64,000 bases of DNA from Bradyrhizobium sp. AZCC 1610 (GTDB lineage: Bacteria; Pseudomonadota; Alphaproteobacteria; Rhizobiales; Xanthobacteraceae), in contig NZ_JAZHRR010000001.1 of NCBI RefSeq assembly GCF_036924515.1, positions 3,567,001 through 3,631,000 of the forward strand, in the 5' to 3' direction. The translations under genes were made by a program, and so were the position numbers. Below are positions 26,941 through 36,098 of the stretch, one piece after another (position 1 is the stretch's first letter; every line of letters starts with the position of its first letter). The notes under the pieces are model-generated. The model did no database searches and was not told the DNA's origin. It worked only from the letters and a program-made list of their open reading frames with translations.

Positions 26941-27042
26941 TCACTCCCGTTCCAGGAAATTCAATCCGATATCGGCCTTTTTCTTGGCCGGATCATAATC
27001 GCAAAACGCTGTCAGCGACCAGCGTTGACCGTTCGCATTTGC
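26941..27042 (-). pseudogene. 3' remnant of a paralogue of the gene at 29412
   Basis: Thirty-three codons ending FCDYDPAKKKADIGLNFLERE and a stop, nearly the same as the C-terminus of the 117-residue protein at 29412-29765 (FCDYDPIKRKADIGSNFLERE). An in-frame stop lies just upstream and no start is present. The rest of that gene is missing, so this is a decayed duplicate tail. Confidence 0.65.
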
Positions 27043-27051
27043 TCTGGCGTC

Positions 27052-27660
27052 TCAAATGAGCTGCGCGAGCCAGATGGTGTGGCCGCCGCAGTCGGGGTCC
27101 TCAACGACATGCGACACCACGCGAAACCCGTTCTGGTCGAGCAATGAACGATATTCGGCCGGGTCGAGGCTCGCATGATACAGCGGCTCGCCTCCAAAGT
27201 TTCCGATCGCCTCCCCATGCGCGGGGCCACTTGTAAACATCAACGCCGCTTCCGGCGCCGCGTGCTCGCGAAACACGGGAAACATGTTGCGCTGATCGTC
27301 ATGGCAAAGGTGAAAGAAACTGTCCCACGCAAGGATGCCGGAAAACCTCCGCCGCAAGGCCAGCTTGCGCATATCGGCGACGATCCATTCGTGCCTGGAA
27401 AAATGCCGCCAGCAGACGTCGATCATGGCCGGAGATGAATCGACGCCAACGACGGGATAACCAAGCTCGATCAGATACGCAGCCATTGGCTCGGCGGATC
27501 CGCACCCGAGATCGAGGATCGGACCGGCGGGAGGCAGCAGCGCCCGGAATCGGTCGAGCCAGGGTTTTTCAAACAGGCCGATGCGGGCGCGACCCTCGAT
27601 CCAGTCCAGCGCCTTGCGCTGGTACAGGTCGATGATCCCTGCAGCTTCTTCCGACGGCAT
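27052..27660 (-). CDS. class I SAM-dependent methyltransferase
   Basis: A 202-residue methyltransferase. Motif I is ILDLGCGSAEPMAAYL (about 48-63), the acidic ribose-binding end of strand 2 is VVGVDSSPAMI, and the later region has GILAWDSFFHL. Substrate unknown. The best-known relatives are generic small-molecule methyltransferases. It is monocistronic, followed closely by the remnant at 26941. Confidence 0.82.
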   Translation of the reverse strand: MPSEEAAGIIDLYQRKALDWIEGRARIGLFEKPWLDRFRALLPPAGPILDLGCGSAEPMAAYLIELGYPVVGVDSSPAMIDVCWRHFSRHEWIVADMRKLALRRRFSGILAWDSFFHLCHDDQRNMFPVFREHAAPEAALMFTSGPAHGEAIGNFGGEPLYHASLDPAEYRSLLDQNGFRVVSHVVEDPDCGGHTIWLAQLI

Positions 27661-27755
27661 CTACGAACTCACGCGCCACGTATCGGCCGGACCCAGGGTC
27701 AGGACCTACTAAACGACAATAAGCGTCGGATGACCGCGACGACAAGCGGATCGCC

Positions 27756-28625
27756 CTACATCCGGGACAGTTCTTCGGCCAGGATCTTCTGCACCAGACG
27801 GATGCGGGGGCTGGATTGCAGTTCCCGGTGGGTGACCAGCCAGATCGGGACCGGGATCGGTGCCATGTCCGGCACCAACCTTCTCACTCCCGGTGTCCGG
27901 TCAGCCACCTCGCGCAACATGGCGGCGACACCTAGGCCGCGATTGACCATCTCCCAGACCGTAACCCCGGAATCCGACATCAGCCGGAAGTCGGCGGCGT
28001 CCATCGGAATGCCGATTCCGCCCAAATAACCCGAAAAGCGCACGGCATCGTCAAAACCGATCAGATCTGCCCTCGCCAGATCGGCCGGTGCCGCAGGCAT
28101 GCCATGGCGGGCGATCCAGTCCTCCGACGCATAGAATCCCGCCTCGGTATCGCGGATATGCTGACCGATCAGCCCGGGCCGATCGGGCCGCACATGGCGA
28201 ATGGCGATGTCCGCCTCTCTGCAGTGCAGATCGCTGAGGTCGTTGGAGGCCACGATCATGATCGTGATCTGCGGGGCGGTCGATCTGATGCGCGCGATGA
28301 TCTCGGGCAGGACATAGGCAGAAAAAGTGTCGGTGGCCGAGATGCTGACGCGTCCGCCGATCTCCTGCACGCGGCCGCTCGCGGCCAGGGCAACGGCATC
28401 GGCGGCATCGCCCATCACCCGGATATGCTCGAGCAGATCCGCCCCGGTCTGCGTCAGCACAAGCTTGCGGCCGATCCGTTCGAACAGGGCCACGCCCAGT
28501 TCGGCCTCAAACGCCAAGACCTGCCGCGACAGCGTGGGCTGCGTCAGCCCCAGCCGGCGCGCCGCAGCCGACAGGGACCCGGCCGTCGCGGTTGCATGAA
28601 AGGCCCGTATGTGGTTCCAGTCCAT
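27756..28625 (-). CDS. LysR-family transcriptional regulator
   Basis: A 289-residue regulator. The winged helix-turn-helix covers residues 1-60 (MDWNHIRAFHATATAGSLSAAARRLGLTQPTLSRQV), and the effector domain covers about 90-285. The open frame runs 149 codons further upstream over the divergent gene; the start at 28625 (or 28634) is the only one that fits LysR N-termini. It is divergent from the methyltransferase at 28719, about 94 bases apart, so it likely controls that gene and itself. Confidence 0.9.
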   Translation of the reverse strand: MDWNHIRAFHATATAGSLSAAARRLGLTQPTLSRQVLAFEAELGVALFERIGRKLVLTQTGADLLEHIRVMGDAADAVALAASGRVQEIGGRVSISATDTFSAYVLPEIIARIRSTAPQITIMIVASNDLSDLHCREADIAIRHVRPDRPGLIGQHIRDTEAGFYASEDWIARHGMPAAPADLARADLIGFDDAVRFSGYLGGIGIPMDAADFRLMSDSGVTVWEMVNRGLGVAAMLREVADRTPGVRRLVPDMAPIPVPIWLVTHRELQSSPRIRLVQKILAEELSRM

Positions 28626-28718
28626 CGCTCTCATGCATTTGCGTATATCAATGCTGCCGATTTCCGCAATTTCCTTGTTTGACGCATATAGTAGGCTTTG
28701 CCGAAAAGGGGACAGCAC

Positions 28719-29357
28719 ATGAGCATCACAAGCGACGCCCGTTTCTGGGACAGGTCTTCCCGCAAATACGCCAGATCCGGCATAGCGGATTTGAGTGGAT
28801 ACGAGCGCACGCTCGAACGCGCGCGCGCCCATCTGCAGCGTGGAGACAGTGTGCTGGAGCTGGGCTGCGGCACGGGAACGACGGCGCTGCGACTTGCGGA
28901 TGGCGTGCGGAGCTATCTCGCGACGGACATTTCCGGCGGGATGATCGCGATCGCCGAAGAGAAGCTGGTGGTCGAGTCGATCCCGGCACTTTCCTTTCGC
29001 ACCGCGACCGCCGAAGAACTGGTCCACGAAGAAAGCCGGTTCGATGCCGTTCTGGGCTTCAACTATCTGCACTTGGTGCGCAACGTGCCGGGCACGCTAC
29101 GCAGCATCCACGCCCTGCTGAAGCCTGGGGGCCTGTTCATCTCGAAAACGCCTTGTCTGGGAGACATGAACCCGCTGATCCGGCTGCTCCTGCTGCCCGC
29201 GATGCGAGCCATCGGAAAAGCGCCACATGTCAGCTCCCTCGGCGCATCCGCGCTGGAGCAGCTGATCATTGGCGCGGGTTTCGACGTCCTTGTCAGGGAG
29301 GGCCACGCCAGCAAGGGCAAGGACCAACGCCCCTACATTGTGGCCCGTAAGCGATGA
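28719..29357 (+). CDS. class I SAM-dependent methyltransferase, LysR-linked
   Basis: A 212-residue enzyme with motif I VLELGCGTGTTALRLA (about 46-61), ATDISGGMI for the ribose contact, and GLFISKTPCLGDMN near strand 5. It looks like a ubiE/methyltransf_11-type small-molecule methyltransferase. AAAGGGG precedes the ATG at 28719; a start seven codons upstream lacks one. Divergent from a LysR gene that may sense its substrate. Substrate unknown. Confidence 0.84.
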   Translation: MSITSDARFWDRSSRKYARSGIADLSGYERTLERARAHLQRGDSVLELGCGTGTTALRLADGVRSYLATDISGGMIAIAEEKLVVESIPALSFRTATAEELVHEESRFDAVLGFNYLHLVRNVPGTLRSIHALLKPGGLFISKTPCLGDMNPLIRLLLLPAMRAIGKAPHVSSLGASALEQLIIGAGFDVLVREGHASKGKDQRPYIVARKR

Positions 29358-29411
29358 TCGACGCATCGCTGCAACCGTCATCTTCTGGCTCGGAAAAATG
29401 AGTCCCTGACC

Positions 29412-29765
29412 CTAGAATGTTTCCCGTTCCAGGAAGTTCGATCCGATGTCGGCCTTCCTCTTGATGGGGTCATAGTCGCAAAAGACGCTATCGGCGACCA
29501 GCGTGTAGCTCGGGATGATCGTATCCTTGTTCAGCTTGACGGAAGTCAGGCCAATAACGGCGGTCTGCTTGCCGCCGGTCCATTTGAACGGGGTCGTGCT
29601 CTGCGCCCGCTCGCAGGCCGCTACCGCGTCGGCGAAGACCGAGCTCTCGACGAAGGCCTTCACCGTCCGAAGCTGTCCCAGCGTTTTCCAGTTCATGTAG
29701 AATGACCCGACAAGGCCCGCAGCGAGCAGGACCACGAGCGCCATCAGGATGCGTTGAACGGTCAT
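29412..29765 (-). CDS. small membrane-anchored protein of unknown function
   Basis: A 117-residue protein with one N-terminal helix (MTVQRILMALVVLLAAGLVGSFY) and an exposed domain with two Cys (AACERAQ and VFCDYDP). I do not recognise the family. A decayed copy of its C-terminus lies at 26941-27042, so the gene was once duplicated. It lies 25 bases downstream of the DUF1467 gene and probably shares its transcript. Confidence 0.7.
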   Translation of the reverse strand: MTVQRILMALVVLLAAGLVGSFYMNWKTLGQLRTVKAFVESSVFADAVAACERAQSTTPFKWTGGKQTAVIGLTSVKLNKDTIIPSYTLVADSVFCDYDPIKRKADIGSNFLERETF

Positions 29766-29790
29766 TGCTCTCCCCCGCCAGATCGAAATG

Positions 29791-30066
29791 TCAAAACGGC
29801 AGCCCCATCAGCTTCGACAGCCGTTCGATGTTCAGATAGCCTTGGTGATACGCCCACATCCCGATGCCGAAGATCACGGCCGAGATCACGGTGGTCCAGA
29901 GCAGCTTGTAGCCCATCCGCGCCATGACCGGCGCCCCGGGATCGGTGCCGGGAGCGCCTTCGCCATCCTCGTGCTGGCTGCGGACGCCGAACGGCAGCGT
30001 CGTGAACAGCACGACCCACCAGAGCACGAAGTAGATCGCAAGCGCGGTGGAGATGCTGTAGGCCAT
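29791..30066 (-). CDS. DUF1467 family membrane protein
   Basis: A 91-residue protein with two predicted helices (about 6-26 and 55-75) separated by a polar loop with SQHEDGEGAPGTDPGAP, the DUF1467 signature. It is conserved next to methylmalonyl-CoA epimerase in Rhizobiales, here six bases after it. Function unknown; inner membrane. Confidence 0.87.
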   Translation of the reverse strand: MAYSISTALAIYFVLWWVVLFTTLPFGVRSQHEDGEGAPGTDPGAPVMARMGYKLLWTTVISAVIFGIGMWAYHQGYLNIERLSKLMGLPF

Positions 30067-30072
30067 CAGGGT

Positions 30073-30477
30073 TCACGCCTGTTCGATTTCGACGAGCGCG
30101 CCGGAAAAATCCTTCGGGTGGAAAAACAGCACCGGCTTGCCGTGGGCGCCGATCTTCGGCACGCCGTCGCCGAGCACGCGGGCGCCCTCGCTAATCAGCT
30201 TGTCACGCGTGGCGATGATGTCGGGCACGTCGTAGCAGATGTGGTGAATGCCGCCGTCGGCGTTACGCTCGACGAATTTGGCGATCGGCGAGGCTTCGCC
30301 GAGCGGCTGGATGAACTCGATCTTGGTGTTGGGCAGCGTCACGAACACGGTGATGACGCCATGCTCCGGCAAAGGCACCGCGCCGGAGATTTCGGCGCCG
30401 AATGCGCCGCCATAGATTTTTGCCGCCTTTTCCGCGTCCTTGACCGCGATCGCAACATGATTGAGCCGGCCCAGCAT
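30073..30477 (-). CDS. mce: methylmalonyl-CoA epimerase
   Basis: A 134-residue VOC-superfamily metalloenzyme that interconverts (R)- and (S)-methylmalonyl-CoA in propionyl-CoA breakdown. Its metal ligands fall in LNHVAIAV (His7), IEFIQP, GGIHHICYDV and ALVEIEQA, which is the family pattern. It follows the RNase J gene by 64 bases and leads into DUF1467. Confidence 0.92.
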   Translation of the reverse strand: MLGRLNHVAIAVKDAEKAAKIYGGAFGAEISGAVPLPEHGVITVFVTLPNTKIEFIQPLGEASPIAKFVERNADGGIHHICYDVPDIIATRDKLISEGARVLGDGVPKIGAHGKPVLFFHPKDFSGALVEIEQA

Positions 30478-30541
30478 GACACTCCACTCCCTGCTTCCTG
30501 CGCCTTCTCGGCAGGTCCGCGATCGAAAACGCCTTTGTACC

Positions 30542-32212
30542 TCAAACCGTCAGAACATGAACGAGGCAAATCGGCTTCTTGCCCCACTGCTCGTTGATGA
30601 CGGCCCGCACCGCACGGCGCACCGATTCCGCCGTCGCGTCCGCATCGCGCCGCCGCGCCCGCGGCAGGTTTTCCACCGTCGAAACCACCGCATCGAATAC
30701 CATTTCGTCGATCACCTCGCCGGCCGCATTCTTCTCGGGGATGCCGACGAGATCAACCTCGGGATCGTCGGCCAGTTCGCCCTTGTCGGTCATGGCGATC
30801 GCCACGAAGGCGCAGCCGGCAAATCCCATCCGGCGCCGCTCGACCACGGCACGAGACTTGGAATCCTCCAGGATGTTGCCGTCCTTGTAGATCCGCCCCG
30901 ACGGAAGTTCGTCGATGATGGCGGGATCGCCCGGTCCGAGCTTGACCAGATCGCCATTGCGGCAGATCAGCACCTTCGGCACGCCGGCCGTGCGCGCCAG
31001 CTTGGCGTGTTCGGAGAGATGCAGCGCCTCGCCATGGACGGGGATCAGGATCTGCGGGCGCACCCATGAGATCATGTCGCGCAGCTCGTCGCGGCGCGGA
31101 TGGCCGGAGACGTGGACGAGATCGGTGCGGTCGGTGATGACCTCGATGCCCTGGGTAACCAGGCCATTGATGATGCCGCCGACCGCCTTCTCGTTGCCGG
31201 GGATGGTGCGCGAGGAAAAGATCACGCAGTCGCCCTTGTTCAGCGTCACCTGCGGATGGTCGTTATTGGCGATCCTGGCGAGCGCCGCCCGCGGCTCGCC
31301 CTGGCTGCCGGTGCACAGCGCCAGCACCTTGTTCGGCGGGAAATGGCCGTAGTAATCGGCGCTGCGGAAATTCTGTACGCCGTCGAGATAGCCGGTCTCG
31401 CGGGCGACCTGCACCACGCGCTCCATGGCGCGGCCGACCACGACCACCTCGCGATCGGCGGCTCTCGCAGCGCCCGCCACTGCTTTCAAGCGAGCGACGT
31501 TGGAGGCGAAGGTGGTGACAGCGACCCGGCCCTTGGCGGCCTTCACCAGCTTGGTAATGGTGGCGGCGACCTCGGTCTCCGAGGGCGAGCGCCCTTCCCG
31601 CACCGCGTTGGTGGAATCCCCGACCAGCGCCAGCACGCCGGCATCGCCGAGTTCGCGCAACCGTCGCTCGTCGGTCGGAAGCCCGATGATTGGTGTCGGA
31701 TCGATCTTCCAGTCGCCGGTGTGCAGCACGGTGCCGACCGCGGTGTGGATCGCGAGCGCATGCGATTCCGGAATCGAGTGCGCGACCGGAATGAACTCGA
31801 CGGTGAACGGCCCGAGATCGACGCGGCCGCCCGATGGCACCACCGTCACGGGTATCTTCGGCGGATTGCGCTCGGAGGCGCACTTGGCCTCGAACAGCGC
31901 CGCGCTGAATTGGGTCGCGTAGATCTTGCATTGCAGCTTCGGCCAGAGGTCGATGATCGCGCCGAAATGATCCTCATGGGCGTGCGTCAGCACCAGGCCC
32001 ATCAGGTTGTTGCGCTCCTTCTCGAGGAAGCGGATGTCGGGCATAATCAGGTCGATGCCCGGCAAATGCTCCTCGTCGCCGAAGGAGACGCCGAGATCGA
32101 CCGCGAGCCAGGACCGCTGCTGGCGGTTGCCGAGCCCGTAGATCGACAGGTTCATGCCGATCTCGCCGACGCCGCCGAGCGGCGCAAAGGTCAATTCATC
32201 CGGCCGCGCCAT
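30542..32212 (-). CDS. rnj: ribonuclease J
   Basis: A 556-residue metallo-beta-lactamase/beta-CASP nuclease with both 5' exo- and endonuclease potential, acting in rRNA maturation and mRNA decay. The zinc motif HAHEDH lies at about 76-81; further metal residues are in HTGDWKID and GDSTNA, and the beta-CASP motif is in VHVSGHPRRDELRDM. The start overlaps the birA stop by one base (TGATG), so it is translationally coupled. This nuo-birA-rnj-mce order is typical of Rhizobiales. Confidence 0.95.
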   Translation of the reverse strand: MARPDELTFAPLGGVGEIGMNLSIYGLGNRQQRSWLAVDLGVSFGDEEHLPGIDLIMPDIRFLEKERNNLMGLVLTHAHEDHFGAIIDLWPKLQCKIYATQFSAALFEAKCASERNPPKIPVTVVPSGGRVDLGPFTVEFIPVAHSIPESHALAIHTAVGTVLHTGDWKIDPTPIIGLPTDERRLRELGDAGVLALVGDSTNAVREGRSPSETEVAATITKLVKAAKGRVAVTTFASNVARLKAVAGAARAADREVVVVGRAMERVVQVARETGYLDGVQNFRSADYYGHFPPNKVLALCTGSQGEPRAALARIANNDHPQVTLNKGDCVIFSSRTIPGNEKAVGGIINGLVTQGIEVITDRTDLVHVSGHPRRDELRDMISWVRPQILIPVHGEALHLSEHAKLARTAGVPKVLICRNGDLVKLGPGDPAIIDELPSGRIYKDGNILEDSKSRAVVERRRMGFAGCAFVAIAMTDKGELADDPEVDLVGIPEKNAAGEVIDEMVFDAVVSTVENLPRARRRDADATAESVRRAVRAVINEQWGKKPICLVHVLTV

Positions 32213-33024
32213 CAGGCCGCTCCCACTGACGCCGCAGCGCCGAAATAGACTTCGCCCGCGGTGACGGCCGCGCGCTTACCGTCGGCTGTGCGGACGATCA
32301 GACAGCCGCTCTCGTCGATGGTATCGAACGTGCCTTCGACGGTCGCGTTTCCGGTCTGGATTGCAACCCGCTCGCCGAGGCCGAACGCGCGCTCCAGCCA
32401 CAGCCTTCGGATTTCGGCAAAGCCGCGGCCATTGTCCCAGATGCCGCGGAATTCGACCCAGGCCTCCGACAGCGCGGTGAACAGTTCCTCCGCGCCGATT
32501 TGAACGCCGAGCACAGCCAGCGACGTCGCCGGCGTCGGCGTGCCCTCGGGCGCCGCAATGACGTTGGTGCCAATGCCGACCACGACCGCGAGCCGGTCGC
32601 CGGCCATGGCTTCCGCCTCCAGCAGGATCCCGGCGAGCTTCTGCCGCTCCGCCAGCACGTCGTTCGGCCATTTCAGGGCGTATTTCAGAGGCTCCGCCCC
32701 GGCCCGCCGCACATTGGCTTCGATGCTGAGTTTCTGCAGCGCGCTTTCAAGCGAAAGACCCGCGGCAAAGCCAAGCGTCGCCGCGACCGCCGGCGACACG
32801 TCCATGACTTCGAGAATGCTGCTGGCGAGGTTACCGCGCGGCGCGATCCAGGCACGCTGTCGGCGGCCTCGGCCCGCCGTCTGCTCCGTTGTCACGAACC
32901 ACATCGGGCCGCGCTCGCCATCGCGGGCGCGGGACATGGCTTCGGCGTTGGTCGAACCGATCTGGTCGAAGGCGGCGAGGCCGTAGCCCGCCGATCTGGC
33001 TGTGGGACCGAGCGAAAAGGTCAT
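32212..33024 (-). CDS. birA: biotin--acetyl-CoA-carboxylase ligase, no repressor domain
   Basis: A 270-residue class I biotin protein ligase. The biotinyl-adenylate loop GRGRRQRAW (about 55-63) and KWPNDV (about 127-132) are clear, and the C-terminal SH3-like cap is present. It lacks the N-terminal DNA-binding domain of E. coli BirA, so it should not act as a repressor. The open frame continues 20 codons upstream through a palindromic element at 33036-33084; I used the ATG at 33024. Confidence 0.92.
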   Translation of the reverse strand: MTFSLGPTARSAGYGLAAFDQIGSTNAEAMSRARDGERGPMWFVTTEQTAGRGRRQRAWIAPRGNLASSILEVMDVSPAVAATLGFAAGLSLESALQKLSIEANVRRAGAEPLKYALKWPNDVLAERQKLAGILLEAEAMAGDRLAVVVGIGTNVIAAPEGTPTPATSLAVLGVQIGAEELFTALSEAWVEFRGIWDNGRGFAEIRRLWLERAFGLGERVAIQTGNATVEGTFDTIDESGCLIVRTADGKRAAVTAGEVYFGAAASVGAA

Positions 33025-33035
33025 TTCCAATTTCT

Positions 33036-33084
33036 GTGCATGATCTTCTCCGAAAACCGGGGGCCACTTTTCGGGATCATGCAC
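33036..33084. repeat. palindromic intergenic element between nuoN and birA
   Basis: Ends GTGCATGATC and GATCATGCAC are perfect inverse copies, and the core is GAAAACCGGGGGCCACTTTTC. It belongs to the same element family as those at 21570 and 34541. Confidence 0.75.
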
Positions 33085-33085
33085 T

Positions 33086-34522
33086 CTAAAACAGCGACTT
33101 CGCCGCCGCCGTGGCGACGCTGACCAGCGGCCCCGGATAGACGAAGAAGAAGATGTTGAAAATGCCGGCGGCCGCCAGCACCGTGCGCAGTTCGATGCGC
33201 ATCGGCTCGATCTCGCCGGCCGGCTCGTCGAAATACATCAGCTTGATGATGGTGAGATAGTAGAACGCGCCCACCACGCTGGTGAGCACACCGATGACGG
33301 CGAGCGTGAACAGGTCTGCCTTGATCGCGGCCACGAACACGTACCATTTGGCGAAGAAACCCGCGAGCGGCGGAATGCCGGCCAGCGAGAACAACAGCAT
33401 GGCGAAGAAGAACGCCAGCAGCGGGTTGGTGCGCGAAAGCCCTGCGAAATCGCTGATCTGCTCCATCGGCTGGCCATCGCGCTTCATGCTCAGGATGACC
33501 GCGAAGGTGCCGAGCGTCATCGCGACATAGATCGCGATATAGACCAGCACGCCCTGCGCGCCCTCGACGGTGCCCGACGCGAGCCCAACCAGCGCAAAGC
33601 CCATATGGCCGATCGAAGAATAGGCCATCAGGCGCTTGATGTTCTTCTGCCCGATGGCGGCGAACGAGCCCAGCGCCATCGAGGCGATCGCGACGAACAC
33701 GAGGATTTGCTGCCATTGCGGGACAATGCCCGGGAAAGCCGTCAACGTGACGCGCGTGAACACGGCGAGCGCGGCAACCTTCGGCGCGGAGGCAAAGAAC
33801 GCGGTGACCGGCGTCGGCGCGCCTTCATAGACGTCGGGCGTCCACATATGGAACGGCACGGCGGATACCTTGAAGCAGAGCCCCGCCAGCAGGAATACGA
33901 GGCCGAACACGATGCCGACGCTACCGGTCTTCACTGCTGCCGCGATGCCGGCAAAATCGACCGTGCCGGTGAAGCCGTAGATCAGCGAGGCGCCGTACAG
34001 CAGCATCCCCGAGGACAGCGCGCCGAGCACAAAGTACTTCAGGCCGGCCTCGGTGGACTTGGCGTTGTCGCGGTTAGAGGCGGCGACCACGTAGAGCGCG
34101 AGGCTCATCAGCTCGAGCCCAAGATAGAGCATGATCAGGTCGGCGGCCGAGATCAGCACCATCATGCCGAGCGTGGAGAGCAGCACCAGGATCGAATATT
34201 CGAAAATGCGCCGCGACGGGTCGGACAAAAACTCCGTCGACAGGATCAGCGTCACCGCCGAGCCAATGATCGCAAGTATCTTCAGGAAACGGGCAAAATC
34301 GTCGACGATGAAGCTGCCGCCGAAGGTCGTCAGCTTGCCGGCCGGCAGCATCAGCTCCAGCGCGCCGGTGACGACCAGCAGCACCACCGCGAGGCTGGTA
34401 ACCAGTCTGGTTGTCCCCTCGCCGCGATAGGCGCCCAGCATCAGCAGCGCCATGGCGCCGACGGCCAGCACCAGCTCCGGCAGCACCGGCAGCAACTGAT
34501 AACCTGCACTCGAAAAGCTCAT
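33086..34522 (-). CDS. nuoN: NADH-quinone oxidoreductase subunit N
   Basis: A 478-residue antiporter-like membrane subunit of complex I, about 14 helices. Key charged residues of the proton path lie in [10 protein letters not shown] and the [19 protein letters not shown] segment (about 215-235). It is the last structural gene of the nuo operon, separated from nuoM by a 67-base gap holding a palindromic element. Confidence 0.96.
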   Translation of the reverse strand: MSFSSAGYQLLPVLPELVLAVGAMALLMLGAYRGEGTTRLVTSLAVVLLVVTGALELMLPAGKLTTFGGSFIVDDFARFLKILAIIGSAVTLILSTEFLSDPSRRIFEYSILVLLSTLGMMVLISAADLIMLYLGLELMSLALYVVAASNRDNAKSTEAGLKYFVLGALSSGMLLYGASLIYGFTGTVDFAGIAAAVKTGSVGIVFGLVFLLAGLCFKVSAVPFHMWTPDVYEGAPTPVTAFFASAPKVAALAVFTRVTLTAFPGIVPQWQQILVFVAIASMALGSFAAIGQKNIKRLMAYSSIGHMGFALVGLASGTVEGAQGVLVYIAIYVAMTLGTFAVILSMKRDGQPMEQISDFAGLSRTNPLLAFFFAMLLFSLAGIPPLAGFFAKWYVFVAAIKADLFTLAVIGVLTSVVGAFYYLTIIKLMYFDEPAGEIEPMRIELRTVLAAAGIFNIFFFVYPGPLVSVATAAAKSLF

Positions 34523-34540
34523 TGCGCTTTATATCCTTGA

Positions 34541-34586
34541 CGCGTTTTGTTCATGCGAACCGGCTTCCACTTCGCTTCAAAACGCT
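34541..34586. repeat. palindromic intergenic element between nuoM and nuoN
   Basis: GCGTTTTG at 34542 and CAAAACGC at 34578 are inverse arms around GCGAACCGGCTTCCACTTCGC, the shared core. Located inside the nuo transcript, it may influence the relative mRNA level of nuoN. Confidence 0.75.
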
Positions 34587-34589
34587 ACG

Positions 34590-36098
34590 TTACTGGACCA
34601 GCGCGGCTGCCTTCACGGCAGTCACGGCGGCATTGTAATTGTTGACGAGTTGCTGAACCGAGGCCGCCGACATGTCGAGCACCGGCTTCGGATAGACGCC
34701 GAACAGAATGGTGAGGAACACCAGCGGGAACATCATCAGGCTCTCGCGGAACGTCAGATCCTTGATGCTCGCCAGTGACGGTTTTGTCAGTGGGCCAAAC
34801 ACGACCTTCCGATACAGCCACAGCGCATACGCCGCCGACAGGATCACGCCCAGGGTTGCAAACGTCGCGGTCGGGATCGAGACCTTGAAGGTGCCGACCA
34901 GCGTCATGAATTCGCCGACGAAGCCGGAAGTGCCGGGCAGACCGACATTGGCCATAGTAAAGACCATGAACACCAGCGCGTAGAGCGGCATCCGGTTGAC
35001 GAGGCCGCCATAGGCCGCGATCTCGCGGGTATGCATGCGGTCGTAGACGATGCCGACGCACAGGAACAGCGCGCCGGAGACGATGCCGTGCGACACCATC
35101 TGGAATACGCCGCCGGCCACGCCCTGCGTGGTCCCTGCGAAGATGCCCATGGTGACGAAGCCCATATGGGCTACCGACGAATAGGCGATCAGCTTCTTGA
35201 TGTCTTCCTGCATCAAGGCCACCAGCGAGGTGTAGACGATGGCGATCACCGACAGCGTGAAGATGATCCAGGCGAAATCATGCGACGCCAGCGGGAACAT
35301 CGGCAGCGAGAAGCGCAGGAATCCGTAGCCGCCCATCTTCAACAGGATCGCGGCCAGAATCACCGAGCCTGCGGTTGGCGCCTCGACGTGGGCGTCCGGC
35401 AGCCAGGTGTGCACCGGCCACATCGGCATCTTCACCGCGAAGGAAGCAAAGAACGCCAGCCACGCCCAGGTCTGCAACGAGCGCGGCACCGCGGTGTGCA
35501 TCAAGGTCGGGATGTCGGTCGTGCCGGCATTCCAGTACAGCGCCATGATCGCCAGCAGCATCAGCACCGAGCCGAGCAGCGTGTAGAGGAAAAACTTGAA
35601 CGATGCATAGACCCGGCGCGCGCCGCCCCAGACGCCGATGATCAGGAACATCGGGATCAGGCCGCCCTCGAAGAACAGGTAGAACAGCACGAGGTCGAGC
35701 GCGGAGAAGGTGCCGACCATCAGCGTTTCCAGCAGCAGGAACGCCATCATGTATTCGCGCACCCGCATCGTGATCGATTTCCAGCTCGCGATGATGCAGA
35801 ACGGCATCAAGGCGGTGGTCAGGATCACGAACGGCAGCGAAATGCCGTCGACACCCATGTGATAGGTGATGCCGCTGGCGAGCCAGTTCGCCTTTTCGAC
35901 GAACTGGAAATCCGGGTTGGCGGCATCGAAGCGCCAAACCAGGATCAGCGACACCCCGAAAGTGACCAGCGTGGTCCACAGCGCGATCCAGCGCGCATTG
36001 CGCCGTGCGGCCTCGTCGTCGCCGCGGGTGAGATAGATCGCCAGCGCGCCGATGACCGGCAGGAACGTGACGACCGAAAGGATGGGCCAGGTTGTCAT
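34590..36098 (-). CDS. nuoM: NADH-quinone oxidoreductase subunit M
   Basis: A 502-residue antiporter-like subunit. The typical [24 protein letters not shown] segment and the [15 protein letters not shown] helix are present. The start at 36098 overlaps the nuoL stop by one base (TAATG); an open extension upstream overlaps nuoL and was rejected. Confidence 0.96.
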   Translation of the reverse strand: MTTWPILSVVTFLPVIGALAIYLTRGDDEAARRNARWIALWTTLVTFGVSLILVWRFDAANPDFQFVEKANWLASGITYHMGVDGISLPFVILTTALMPFCIIASWKSITMRVREYMMAFLLLETLMVGTFSALDLVLFYLFFEGGLIPMFLIIGVWGGARRVYASFKFFLYTLLGSVLMLLAIMALYWNAGTTDIPTLMHTAVPRSLQTWAWLAFFASFAVKMPMWPVHTWLPDAHVEAPTAGSVILAAILLKMGGYGFLRFSLPMFPLASHDFAWIIFTLSVIAIVYTSLVALMQEDIKKLIAYSSVAHMGFVTMGIFAGTTQGVAGGVFQMVSHGIVSGALFLCVGIVYDRMHTREIAAYGGLVNRMPLYALVFMVFTMANVGLPGTSGFVGEFMTLVGTFKVSIPTATFATLGVILSAAYALWLYRKVVFGPLTKPSLASIKDLTFRESLMMFPLVFLTILFGVYPKPVLDMSAASVQQLVNNYNAAVTAVKAAALVQ

